Both the position numbers and the translations under genes were made by a program. A model generated the notes under the pieces. That model did not search any database and had not been told where the DNA came from. It saw nothing but the letters and a program-made list of their open reading frames with translations. A stretch of DNA of 64,000 nucleotides from NCBI RefSeq assembly GCF_000196495.1, contig NC_011312.1, positions 3,261,166 through 3,325,165 of the forward strand, written 5' to 3'. Each line of letters begins with the position of its first letter. Positions within the stretch are counted from its first letter, which is position 1. Source of the stretch: Aliivibrio salmonicida LFI1238 (GTDB lineage: Bacteria; Pseudomonadota; Gammaproteobacteria; Enterobacterales; Vibrionaceae). Positions 27,264 through 35,631 of this stretch are shown piece by piece.

Positions 27264-28291
27264 TCAATTTGCAGAGTAAAATCGCTGAAAGTTGTCATTT
27301 ATTCTCGTATTTAAATCAGCACCAATAGATGGCAAAGTAGAATCAAAAAAATGATTGATACTTTCCCTAAATAATTTTGCAGTCGAAAAATAACGATTAT
27401 TTCTAGCATATTCATTCATGACTTTCTACAGCCGTTCTATCGGGTTAAAATTTGGACTGTAAGGTGGAAGGTAGTGAAGTGTTATTCCACACTCTTTTAC
27501 TTTATCAATCACAGCATGAGAGCGGTGATAACCAGCACCATCAAGCACTAAATGAATAGCTTTTTAAGCCTTATAATATCGCTTTATTTCATCTAAAAAG
27601 TGAATGATACTCTCACTATTGACTGTTTTATATTGTGCTGTAACTGCGTTAGCTAAATTACCCAACTCGATGGTACCAACGATATTTAATCGTGTTCGAC
27701 TGCCTGTAGTTTCAATCGTATTATCTATCCCTGTTCGTATCCAATCTGACGTTATTTTTGTTGCTTGTGTTGAATGTACCGCATCCATAAACAATAATAT
27801 GTCATCATTAGTTAACTCCCGCTTTAAGGCTTCATACTGCTCGACAAAAGTGGCTTGTTTTTCAAGATCGCACTTATGAGGTACGCCTTTGGGTTGTTTA
27901 TAACTAAAACCATGTTGATGAAGCCATTTATTCATACCTGAAACAGAATAACAAATAGACCAAGCATCTTGAATATACTGACAAATTTGATAGGTATGAA
28001 AGTAGGTGTTTTCGGTAAGATGAGAAATCAGTAAGTCTGTTTTATCTGCATTTAAATGACTGTCTGAGCCACCATTATTTGATGTTAACTTTTGCTTAAT
28101 TAAAAATCATTAATATGAAGAGAGATCGTGGATTTATGAATGCGTAATGCCTGAGCAATCATTGATACTTTCCAGCCTTCAGAGCGTAATAAAACCGCTT
28201 TAATACGATCACGTTCATTCCCGTCTCTCACTTTTGAATGACGTAATTCTAATGCTGATTTTAGCTCTACTGATAATTTAATTTTATTCAT
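27264..28291 (-). pseudogene. IS630-family transposase, multiply broken
   Basis: Read on the minus strand, the pieces give a full IS630-type protein. The HTH domain runs at 28291-28100 (IAQALRIHKSTISLHINDF). A stretch leading to DILLFMDAVHSTQATKITSDW (first Asp) follows, then IHLVLDGAGYHRSHAVIDK (second Asp) and YLPPYSPNFNPIERL (Glu). A missing T after the HTH segment shifts the frame near 28100. An in-frame TAA interrupts after RYYKA (27564). A TAG replaces the usual Trp codon after PIERL. The coding sense ends at a TGA at 27264-27266. Clearly dead. Confidence 0.88.
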
Positions 28292-28638
28292 TCCAGTATT
28301 CTGATCCTATTTACACAAAAATCAATCATCTTCATTGATCACGGGTATACATTCGTCTTCTCTTTGCCATGCAAAACACGTCTATCTAAATGAGGGTTAT
28401 GTCTAAAAATCAGAATTCACATTTAGTAAGGTAAATCTCTGGGTTTACAAATTCGATGCGCGATATGCCCCTTATTGTTACATCCGTAAGTTAACCTATA
28501 AAAACCATTAGGCAGATAATATTTTTAAGGTATAATTGGAAGACAATTTTTGATCGTAACACACCGACAAAAATACTCATGCTTATGACGGCGATTTCCG
28601 TTATAAGTGTACATTATAACTATTGAACAGAGCTCACT
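28292..28638. other. Intergenic region upstream of the outer-membrane protein gene
   Basis: About 350 bases with no open frame. The left part probably includes the outer end of the IS630 remnant. The right part (about 28500-28620) should hold the promoter of the outer-membrane protein gene, but I cannot pick out a convincing -35/-10 pair. Confidence 0.35.
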
Positions 28639-29181
28639 ATGAAAACACGTTTCTTACCCTTGTTATTCCTTATTTCTTCTAGTGTCTACGCCGCAAACCA
28701 TCAAATTGGCGTTGGGATTGGTTACGGCGGCACCGAAGGGTCAAATGATTGGACTGACTCAGGTTTCGCGAGTAAAATTGACTATTCTTACCAGTTTCAT
28801 CCTAATTTCTCTACAGAGATTGGTTATGCAGGAATCGATGGTATGACCAGTAATGTTATTTCCACCGCTTTTGACCAATCCAAACAGCACGTGAAGTACT
28901 CCACAGGCTACCTCGGCCTCAAAGCCAGTCTTTATCCTGTTTCGTTTTTCAATATCTATGCGCTGGGTGGTGCCAACTACTCAAACGTTGAGAAAACCTT
29001 TACCCCAACGGGTCAGGCAGAGAGAACGGTGTCTCACAAGGGCCTCAATCCATATTATGGACTTGGGGCTGAGGTTGTTGCCTTCAGCACGATCGGCTTC
29101 AATGCCGAATACCGTAAATTTATCTTAGCCAACGATTTCGAATCCGATGTGTTCTTTGCTGGGCTGAATCTTAAGTTCTAG
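28639..29181 (+). CDS. Small outer-membrane beta-barrel protein (OmpA/OmpW-like fold)
   Basis: A 180-residue protein with a clear signal peptide (KTRFLPLLFLISSSVYA, cleavage after SVYA). Alternating amphipathic strands follow (HQIGVGIGYGG, FSTEIGYAGIDG, GYLGLKASLYPVSFFNIYAL, YYGLGAEVVAF), and it ends in a Phe (AGLNLKF), the signature recognised by the BAM machinery. This fits an eight-stranded barrel of the OmpA N-domain type. It lacks a C-terminal peptidoglycan-binding domain. Function unknown; such barrels serve in adhesion or stress tolerance. It is carried inside the IS91-bounded segment. Confidence 0.8.
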   Translation: MKTRFLPLLFLISSSVYAANHQIGVGIGYGGTEGSNDWTDSGFASKIDYSYQFHPNFSTEIGYAGIDGMTSNVISTAFDQSKQHVKYSTGYLGLKASLYPVSFFNIYALGGANYSNVEKTFTPTGQAERTVSHKGLNPYYGLGAEVVAFSTIGFNAEYRKFILANDFESDVFFAGLNLKF

Positions 29182-29253
29182 CTAAGTATATTAGCTCAAG
29201 CGAGGCAAATTCCATCTTCAGCTGTATCACTTTTAGGTTAATTCGAAAATAAT

Positions 29254-30689
29254 GAACAATAGGCGCCTACGGCGCAAATCAAAAGGACTCAACCTCTTCC
29301 ATTGTTGCCAATAAATCGTTTATCCTATCGCCATGCACGCATATAAACCCCTGAAACAATTATTTAATAGTCAAAATAACTGGCTTAAATTTCTTCATAA
29401 TAACAAAGCTAACCTAAGAGCGGTCGTGATTGAAAATGTCACAAAGATGCTGTCCTGTGGGACAGCGGCTTTTGGCTCTCGCGAATATCATTGTTGCAAC
29501 CCTGACTGTACCCATATCAAATATATTCACCAAACCTGTAAATCTCGAGCGTGCAGTAGCTGTGGCATGAAAGCCACAGAGCGATGGATACAAAAGCAAC
29601 AACATGTCTTCCCTGAATGCGAATATCAACACATCACCTTTACCCTTCCAAACACGCTATGGCCTATCTTTCGTCATAACCGTTTGTTAAATAAATTATT
29701 CAAATGTGCTGCAAACATTCTGCTGGGATGGGCAAAAGATAAAGGAATAGATGTCGGTATCTTTTGTGCTCTTCATACTTACGGTCGAAAACTGAATTGG
29801 AATACGCACTTACATTTATCGGTCACTCGTGGGGGAATTTGTGAACGTACCGGTTTATGGAAACCCATTTACTTCCAAATGAAAACGACAGAGCCTTGTT
29901 GGAGAGCGGCTATCGTCAGTTTATTGGGTAAGGCTTATTATGAGCTTGATTTATCAAGCGAAGAATGCCCCTATATCCGTAATAAAACGGATTGGTCACG
30001 CTTTTTAAGCAGTCAATATAATCGTCGTTGGAAGCTTCATTTTGCTAAAAAGACAAATAATGTAAAACCGACGATGAACTATCTTGGTCGGTATTTAAAA
30101 CGGCCCCCGATTTCAGCGTCACGTTTAAGTCATTACGCCAAAGGCGGAATGATAACGTTTAATTATTTAGACCATCGAACAGGAACAACAGACAGCCTAA
30201 CATTATCACCAGAAGAGATGATAAGACGGATAGTAGAGCACTATCCTGATAAACATTTCAAGATGATCCGATACTACGGTTTTTTATCAATGCGTCGTCG
30301 TGGAGAAGCTCTGCCTAGAGTTTATGCAGCTTTAGGTATGACAATAGAAGCTGAGCCGAAAATGCCAGGGTATGCCGCAATGTTAAAAGGATATGTAAAA
30401 GTAGATCCGTACGAATGTATTTTATGTGAAAGTCGTCTGGTGTTTACGAATTTCCGAGTCGGAAATTCGGTCAATGATTTAGTCACCCATGCGATAGTTC
30501 AGTCAGAATTGAGGGCAGCATAATAAGGTTTGTAGGATAAGTGTATCTAAAACTCATGAAATAGGGCTAAAACAGTTATAAAATCCCCGATAATTATATT
30601 TTCGATACCTTTTAAAAAAACAGCGATGGTGAAATTGGCTTTTTTAGACGGGCCAATGCTAACTCAGCAACATTCAAATTCCTTACCTT
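29254..30689 (+). mobile_element. IS91-family element, copy B
   Basis: Same boundaries as copy A but 3 bp shorter. The left junction shows GAAC. The right end CCTTACCTT is followed by GAAC and the missing half of the split IS6 element. No target duplication. Confidence 0.9.
29333..30523 (+). CDS. IS91-family rolling-circle transposase (copy B)
   Basis: 396 residues, with the same zinc-binding Cys cluster, His-x-His (THLHLSVTRGG) and Y-L-G-R-Y nucleophile pair as copy A. It differs by loss of one residue (RHNRWLLNK becomes RHNRLLNK) and by Tyr in place of Asp in KAYDELDL. Neither change touches a recognised catalytic residue, so activity may remain. Copies A and C are closer to each other than to this one. 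Confidence 0.92.
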   Translation: MHAYKPLKQLFNSQNNWLKFLHNNKANLRAVVIENVTKMLSCGTAAFGSREYHCCNPDCTHIKYIHQTCKSRACSSCGMKATERWIQKQQHVFPECEYQHITFTLPNTLWPIFRHNRLLNKLFKCAANILLGWAKDKGIDVGIFCALHTYGRKLNWNTHLHLSVTRGGICERTGLWKPIYFQMKTTEPCWRAAIVSLLGKAYYELDLSSEECPYIRNKTDWSRFLSSQYNRRWKLHFAKKTNNVKPTMNYLGRYLKRPPISASRLSHYAKGGMITFNYLDHRTGTTDSLTLSPEEMIRRIVEHYPDKHFKMIRYYGFLSMRRRGEALPRVYAALGMTIEAEPKMPGYAAMLKGYVKVDPYECILCESRLVFTNFRVGNSVNDLVTHAIVQSELRAA

Positions 30690-30739
30690 GAACTTTGAGC
30701 ATTATATGCCTGTTTAGTTCCTTTTCATGCGACAGAACC
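30690..30739 (-). mobile_element. IS6-family element, detached terminal half
   Basis: Fifty bases from GAACTTTGAGC to the terminus TGCGACAGAACC. Read on the minus strand they supply exactly what the IS6 part at 23840-24602 lacks: the terminal repeat and the leader before the transposase start. Confidence 0.82.
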
Positions 30740-30746
30740 GATTTCC

Positions 30747-31097
30747 TTGTGTATTCTGGCCCTAGGTTATTCAGTCTTTATGTTGTTGTGGTCCTTACTC
30801 CCTGATCTCTACTTATTTGATAAAATACCAAGTCAAATGTTTGTGCTTCAGGTGTTTATTTTCTTTGTGATTTTGTTTTACAAGACTATAAGAAACAACT
30901 TTGTACGCTGTTATAAAGTTGAGCCGTTTGTTACAACGGCCTCTCTTGAAAGCACGTTCTTACCTGTGGTGTTTTTTATTGGGTTGCAATTTATACCAGA
31001 CTATGCGTTTTCACTTTGTACCACCTTAATGTCCTTCTTTTTAATTTGGACATTAAGAGTAGAATGTAAATTTATGGAGTCATTGAAAAATGATTAA
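30747..31097 (+). CDS. Hypothetical membrane protein, possibly N-terminally truncated
   Basis: About 116 residues with three or four hydrophobic segments (CILALGYSVFMLLWSLL, MFVLQVFIFFVILFY, STFLPVVFFIGLQFIP, TTLMSFFLIW). I do not recognise the family. The frame is open back into the IS6 end at 30739, and the first start codons (TTG at 30747, ATG at 30780) have no good ribosome site, so the original N-terminus may have been lost. It overlaps the GT25 gene by 8 bases, which suggests they formed an operon in a lipopolysaccharide cluster. Confidence 0.5.
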   Translation: MCILALGYSVFMLLWSLLPDLYLFDKIPSQMFVLQVFIFFVILFYKTIRNNFVRCYKVEPFVTTASLESTFLPVVFFIGLQFIPDYAFSLCTTLMSFFLIWTLRVECKFMESLKND

Positions 31098-31785
31098 AGT
31101 AATAGTGTTATCTCTGAAAGATTCACCTCGTCGTGCAATCATCACAGAGAGACTAAAGAAACGTGGCATTACAGATTTCGAGTTCTATGATGCTTTTGAT
31201 GCAAGAGCTATGGAAATATCGGATTTAGAGAAACTGTTCGACGTTAAAAGGTTCCGTGACACTTACGGGCGTGAACCTGCTAGGGGTGAGATTGGTTGTA
31301 CTCTAAGCCACTTAGGTATTTGGAAGCGAATCTCCGAAAGCGATTGTGAGAATTGGATGGTACTAGAAGACGACGCAATACTTATGCCTTGGTTTGGTAT
31401 CCTCTTTAGAGAAGGGAATTACCCTTCAAATCTGACGATTCTTGGACATTCAAAACTTAGTGTATGGAAAGGTTTTTTATCTAACATTAAGCGGATTGTT
31501 ATTAAGCCTAATCTGATAGCTTCTGTTAGAAAGTTTGGATATCTACTTGGTGAGAAGAGTGAATATCATTGGTATGGTACTGTAGGTTTCGCTTTGCCTA
31601 AGGTTAGTGCAATCAAGTTGGACAAAGAACTTGGTACATACCCCTTCTTCTTAGCCGATGATTTCTTGATTTACAGTAAATATGTGACAATCAATCACGC
31701 GCACCCGTATTTCGTATATGAAGATTTTTCAGGATTAGAAAGTACGATTGAACATGAGCGAGTTATGAATAAAAAGGATTCGTAG
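31090..31785 (+). CDS. Glycosyltransferase family 25 (LPS core type)
   Basis: A 231-residue transferase of the Lex1/LpsA type that adds hexoses to lipopolysaccharide core. VIVLSLKDSPRRAIITERL at the start, FYDAFDAR, RGEIGCTLSHLGIWKRI and the WMVLEDDA metal site are all typical. It overlaps the upstream membrane-protein gene. The pair is isolated between the IS6 half-element and more IS6 end remnants, so it is probably a stranded fragment of another surface-sugar locus. No downstream operon partner survives. Confidence 0.82.
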   Translation: MIKVIVLSLKDSPRRAIITERLKKRGITDFEFYDAFDARAMEISDLEKLFDVKRFRDTYGREPARGEIGCTLSHLGIWKRISESDCENWMVLEDDAILMPWFGILFREGNYPSNLTILGHSKLSVWKGFLSNIKRIVIKPNLIASVRKFGYLLGEKSEYHWYGTVGFALPKVSAIKLDKELGTYPFFLADDFLIYSKYVTINHAHPYFVYEDFSGLESTIEHERVMNKKDS

Positions 31786-31802
31786 TGAATAGTAATTTTG
31801 TT

Positions 31803-31929
31803 GGTTCTGTCGCATCTATATTGCAACTTTTATCAAAATTAGCTCTCAAAGCTCAATGTTTGGTTCTATCGCAAAGTTTAGGTTAAGTGCAAACGTGCCG
31901 AATTCTAGACACAATTATGCAGCAGGGTC
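31803..31929 (+). mobile_element. Two IS6-type end remnants in tandem
   Basis: GGTTCTGTCGCA at 31803 and GGTTCTATCGCA at 31862 lie 59 bp apart in the same direction. The second continues for about 64 bases with nearly the same sequence as the IS6 end at 23840, including the last codons of a transposase, and is then cut by ISAs1-type copy 3. Confidence 0.7.
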
Positions 31930-33228
31930 CAGGGTCCACGCATGTTATTTACGCAGTGATTCCTAATATTTCGGGATATAATTTTTTAAAATAGCTTGAA
32001 TTCGGTGTTTAGAAATGATCTTATACTGTTAACAAAACAGAAGAAGACAAAATGATGAATTACGACGAGTTTAAAGAGCATTTTAACATATTAAGCGATA
32101 CACGTCAGTCGAGAAAATCGACGTATAATTTCTTTGAAGTAATGTTCCAAGTAGTTACCGCAATGTTGTGTGGAATGAAGACCTGGGATGAGATAGATAC
32201 CTTTGGTGAAGAGAATTTAACGTGGTTTAGAAAATTTAGCGATTACTCTAATGGAGTACCGAGCCACGATACCATTGCTCGAATAGTTAGCTTGGTTGAC
32301 CCAGATGAATTTTCAATTTGTTTTACACGGTGGTGCAATGATATTCAGTATGAAAAATCATTAGATACGACTCATGTAGCGATTGATGGGGAATCATTAA
32401 GAGGAACATATGACTATAGTAAAAACAAATACTTAACTCATATGGTAAATGCTTATTCTGTTGATACAGGCTTGGTTTTAGGTCAATTAAAAACAGATTC
32501 TAAGAGTAATGAAATTACGACAATTCCTGAAATACTAAAGCTAATTAAAGTTAAAAACAGAACTATTAGTCTTGATGCAATGGGCTGTCAGAGAACAATT
32601 GCAGCAGATATTGTTAATAGAGAAGGTGATTACTTATTAGCAGTGAAAGGTAACCAAGAACGCTTACATAATATGTTATTTAAATAAATTTTCTTTTGCT
32701 CAACTTGCTCAACTTGCTCATTTAGAGTGTGATAAATTTGAAACGGAAGAAGTCGGTAAGCGCGGAAGCAAAATGGTTAGGTCTTATTATGTTGTGCCAT
32801 TTACAGAAGTATTTGGAGACTTCTCTGTTGATTGGAAAGGTCTAGAAAGTTTATGTATAGCAGTGACTTATAATAAACATAACAAAAGTAACTCAGGCTC
32901 TTTAGGTATTAGATATTTCATATCATCTAAGAAATTATCAGCAGAAGAGTTTGGTAAATTATGCCGAGGCCATTGGGGTGTAGAAAGCATGCATTGGTGG
33001 TTGGATAGCGTAATGAAAGAAGACGATAGCAAGATAATGTATCAGCATGCTGCAGAGAATTTATCTAGGATCCGCCAGATGTGTATGAACTTCATAAAAT
33101 TGGTGAATTTAAAAGGAACGTTAAAGAAACGGCAGTTGAAATGTGCACTTAATACAGACTTTAGAGAGATGGTATTATTTGGCACTTAGCTGTAATTTAA
33201 CATTTTGGCAACTCATGCGTGGACCCTG
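31930..33228 (+). mobile_element. ISAs1-family insertion sequence, copy 3
   Basis: 1299 bp, bounded by the perfect 15-bp repeat CAGGGTCCACGCATG and its reverse complement. Just left of it CAGGGTC is repeated once more. It has the same orientation as copies 1 and 2 and is apparently the same sequence as copy 2. No target duplication. Confidence 0.92.
32052..33189 (+). pseudogene. ISAs1-family transposase, two-frame (copy 3)
   Basis: Frames 32052-32687 and 32773-33189 give the same proteins as copy 2 (211 and 138 residues). The two catalytic Asp lie in the first and the catalytic Glu in the second. The break is the same TAA after LHNMLFK, with the +1 frame open beyond it. No further damage is visible. 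Confidence 0.85.
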
Positions 33229-33376
33229 TGTCACCCCTTTGCTAAATATGATTGAAGAGATCTATCATGAGACTCGGGATTTTAAACAAGAGGCATTAAA
33301 CCTTGGTATATCAAACGCGTTAATTTCGATGATTGATTCACATATATCTCAGCAATACCGCCAATTCAATAATTAA
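33229..33376 (+). pseudogene. C-terminal fragment of an unknown protein beheaded by the IS
   Basis: About 48 codons from the IS edge to a TAA, reading TPLLNMIEEIYHETRDFKQE and ending SQQYRQFNN. It looks like real coding sequence (helical, charged) whose 5' part was removed when the IS or an adjacent deletion arrived. I do not recognise the family. Confidence 0.45.
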
Positions 33377-33384
33377 GGCGAGGA

Positions 33385-33600
33385 AGATCTCTTGCTTTTG
33401 ATTTTATAGGAGCGAAGCGGTCTAGTTTCTAGTTAGCGCAGCGTATAGTTTCGAGTTATGTATCACCAACCCCTCCCAACCTCCCCTTATATCAACATTT
33501 TCAGCCAAGCGATTAGTTCGATAAAGGGGAGGAGCTAAAATCAAAAGCAAGCCTCTTTGAACTTTGCCAGCGAAGCGAACTTAATCCTAGTTTTTGCTCT
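33385..33600. repeat. Dispersed palindromic repeat cluster at 33.4 kb
   Basis: Holds GAGCGAAGCGGTCTAGTTTC, TTAGCGCAGCGTATAG and the paired block CCCCTCCC...GGGGAGGAG with the spacer CAACATTTTCAGCC. The same modules recur at 34.2, 36.8, 42.0, 43.2, 43.4, 45.1 and 45.6 kb. No gene in this 280-bp gap. Confidence 0.8.
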
Positions 33601-33657
33601 TTAATTAACCACAGTATATACTCATATTTACCTGTTTATTCTTACAGTAGGCTTAGC

Positions 33658-34221
33658 ATGACGTATCTCACCGACAAGTACCTCAATCCGTTTACAGACT
33701 TTGGCTTTAAAAAGCTGTTTGGCTCTGAGGCGAATAAAACCATTCTCATTGATTTCTTAAATACGTTATTAGAAGGAGAGGAATCAACGATTGTAGATTT
33801 AACCTTTATTTCTAATGAGCAATTAGGTAAGCAGATTGTCGATCGCAGTGTGTTTTATTCGTCATTTCCTATTCAAGAGCAGGGACAAAAGGGTAATTGG
33901 AACCTTGAAAGCTTACAAGATTATCCAGAATTGCTGACTGAAGGTGTTTTTAAGTCTTTTTTTGCAGAGGCTGAATTAGCACAATTGCCGTTAGAAAAGC
34001 AAAGAGAGTACGAGAATAGCCTCAAGTATTACCGAGATTTAAATAACGTAATAGATACCGCGTTTGATGATGGTAAGGAGCTAGGTAAGGCCGAGGGTAT
34101 AGAGCTAGGTAAGGCTGAAGGGATATTAGAAGTGGCAAGGAATTTATTGGATGTTCTTGATAATGATACCATTGCCTTGAAAACGGGGTTGAGTGTTGAA
34201 GAGATCCAAAGATTAAGATAG
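33658..34221 (+). pseudogene. Rpn-family (PD-(D/E)XK) nuclease gene with internal deletions
   Basis: The N-terminus YLNPFTDFGFKKLFGSEANK, then TIVDLTFISNEQLG and the C-terminal DDGKELGKAEGIELGKAEG repeats, are typical of recombination-promoting nuclease/putative transposase (Rpn) proteins. The family normally has about 290 residues; here there are 187. Between NEQLGKQ and DRSVFYSS some 40-50 residues are missing, including the segment with the catalytic Asp and E-x-Q, and the middle after GNWN is also shortened. The frame stays open, but the nuclease core is absent, so I treat it as a decayed gene. Confidence 0.72.
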
Positions 34222-34490
34222 TAGGGGAAAGCAGGGTTCAGGTTTCAGGAAGATCAAAAGCGAGTGCCCCTGAAACCTCTGCGCGTAGCGTCCTGAAGCC
34301 TAGTTTTTAGTTTTTTATAACCAACCCCTCCCCTTATATCAACATTTTCAGCCAAGTGATTAGTTCGATAAAAGGGGAGGAGCTAAAAGCGGATACGGCG
34401 CTTGCTTTTGATCTTATAGAAGCGAAGCGGTCTAGTTTCTAGTTAGCGCAGCGTATAGTCTTTAACCCTGCTATAGTATCCAAATAAACA
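34222..34490. repeat. Dispersed palindromic repeat cluster at 34.3 kb
   Basis: Runs from CAGGTTTCAGGAAGATCAAA through CCTCCCCTTATATCAACATT to GAGCGAAGCGG-type and AGCGCAGCGTATAG blocks. It is nearly the same as 36.73-36.98 kb, and that second copy even includes the last ten codons of the upstream Rpn gene. Confidence 0.8.
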
Positions 34491-34507
34491 ACAATAATGG
34501 ATTAAGT

Positions 34508-34897
34508 ATGATTGATTCTATCGTTAGCCTAGCTAAAGTCGATGACAGCATTGAGCTTGTATGGCTATATGGTTCACGCGCTCAAGGTACGCATCATCAA
34601 GAGAGTGATTTTGATTTAGCGGTGGCATTTAATGATCATTCGTTATCTACTTTTGCTTTGCGAACTCGCCCTGAGTGTTTGGCTATGGAATGGGCTGAGC
34701 ATTTGAACCTACCCTTAGATAAAGTCAGTATCGTTGATATCAATCACATACCAATAGCCCTTGCATTTAACGTCATTGAGTACGGGAAACTGATTTATAA
34801 CAATAATCCTCTTCTGTTTTATAAAGAGCAAAATCGTATTAACTCAATGTTTGAACATCAATTAATTGAAAGCAAAAGAAGTGCATTGTATGAATAA
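34508..34897 (+). CDS. mntA: MntA-type nucleotidyltransferase antitoxin
   Basis: A 129-residue minimal nucleotidyltransferase. YGSRAQG at 21-27 followed by SDFDLAV gives the G-S-x10-D-x-D motif (Gly22, Ser23, Asp34, Asp36) that binds ATP and metal. In MntA/HepT (type VII) systems this protein AMPylates the toxin HepT on a Tyr and silences it. The downstream HEPN gene overlaps it by 8 bases, as usual for the pair. Length and motif are intact, so the module is probably functional. Confidence 0.87.
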   Translation: MIDSIVSLAKVDDSIELVWLYGSRAQGTHHQESDFDLAVAFNDHSLSTFALRTRPECLAMEWAEHLNLPLDKVSIVDINHIPIALAFNVIEYGKLIYNNNPLLFYKEQNRINSMFEHQLIESKRSALYE

Positions 34898-35318
34898 AGG
34901 TCTTGAATTATATCTAGCGGAAGTTGAGTCTCATAAAGCAAAATACCTCAAAGAGTTAAATGAGCTTCGTGTTGACCTTAATCAGTCGACCTTAAAAAGT
35001 CGTGATTATTTAGCTGCCGAGCGTCTATTACAGGTTTTTACTGAAATGTGCATTGGATTATCTAAGCATATGGTAAAGAAAATCCAAAATAAAAGCCCAA
35101 CTGAAGCCTATCAATCATTTTCTTTGCTAAAAGAGTATGGTCTGATTTCTAGCAATGAGTTGCGTACTTGGAAACAGATTATTGGTATGCGCAATGGCCT
35201 AGTACATGATTATTTAAATATTGATTTACTGATTGTTGAAGATATTTTGCGTGAAGGTCATTATCAAGCTCTTGCTGATTTTACGGAGAAGGCGATCACT
35301 TTTTTATTGACTGAGTAG
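34890..35318 (+). CDS. hepT: HepT-type HEPN ribonuclease toxin
   Basis: An all-helical HEPN-domain protein of 142 residues. The R-x4-H-x-Y motif is present as RNGLVHDY (Arg101, His106, Tyr108): Arg and His form the RNase site, and the Tyr is the residue modified by MntA in known systems. The frame is open from a TTG at 34866, but the ATG at 34890 is preferred because it gives the usual N-terminus and a tight overlap with mntA. Together the two genes make a toxin-antitoxin pair set among repeats and decaying genes, a typical stabilising cargo. Confidence 0.86.
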   Translation: MNKGLELYLAEVESHKAKYLKELNELRVDLNQSTLKSRDYLAAERLLQVFTEMCIGLSKHMVKKIQNKSPTEAYQSFSLLKEYGLISSNELRTWKQIIGMRNGLVHDYLNIDLLIVEDILREGHYQALADFTEKAITFLLTE

Positions 35319-35394
35319 AAGTGATAAGAGTAGGGCGCTTCGAGAGGCTAGGATGGACGAACTGCGTCCTCGACGGGCGAGTATGAGAACCGGT

Positions 35395-35500
35395 GAGGTT
35401 TCAGAATTCAGGAAGATCAAAAGCTAGTATGGTGCTTGCTTTTGATCTTATAGAAGCGAAGCGGTCTAGCCTCTAGTTTCTATTTAGCTCGCAGTCGAAT
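35395..35500. repeat. Dispersed palindromic repeat at 35.4 kb
   Basis: GAAGATCAAAAGCTAGTATG faces GCTTTTGATCTTATAGAAGC, followed by GCGAAGCGGTCTAG. The two arms form a hairpin of the same family as the copies at 43.2 and 45.6 kb. The rest of the 313-bp gap between hepT and the next gene shows nothing else I can name. Confidence 0.7.
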
Positions 35501-35631
35501 GAAAGAAGCTAAATAATGAGTTTATCTAAATTGAAAAGAGTGCTTTTCAGAGCGTTGAAGTAAAGAAAGCTTATGATCTAGGTGCAGAATTCGAGCTTAT
35601 TAGCTCTCTTATTACATTATGACGGAATGTA

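Noticed and set aside
33143..33376. 77-residue open frame starting inside ISAs1-type copy 3
   Set aside because: Its first third is out-of-frame IS sequence. Only the part after 33229 looks like real coding sequence, and that is listed as a fragment.
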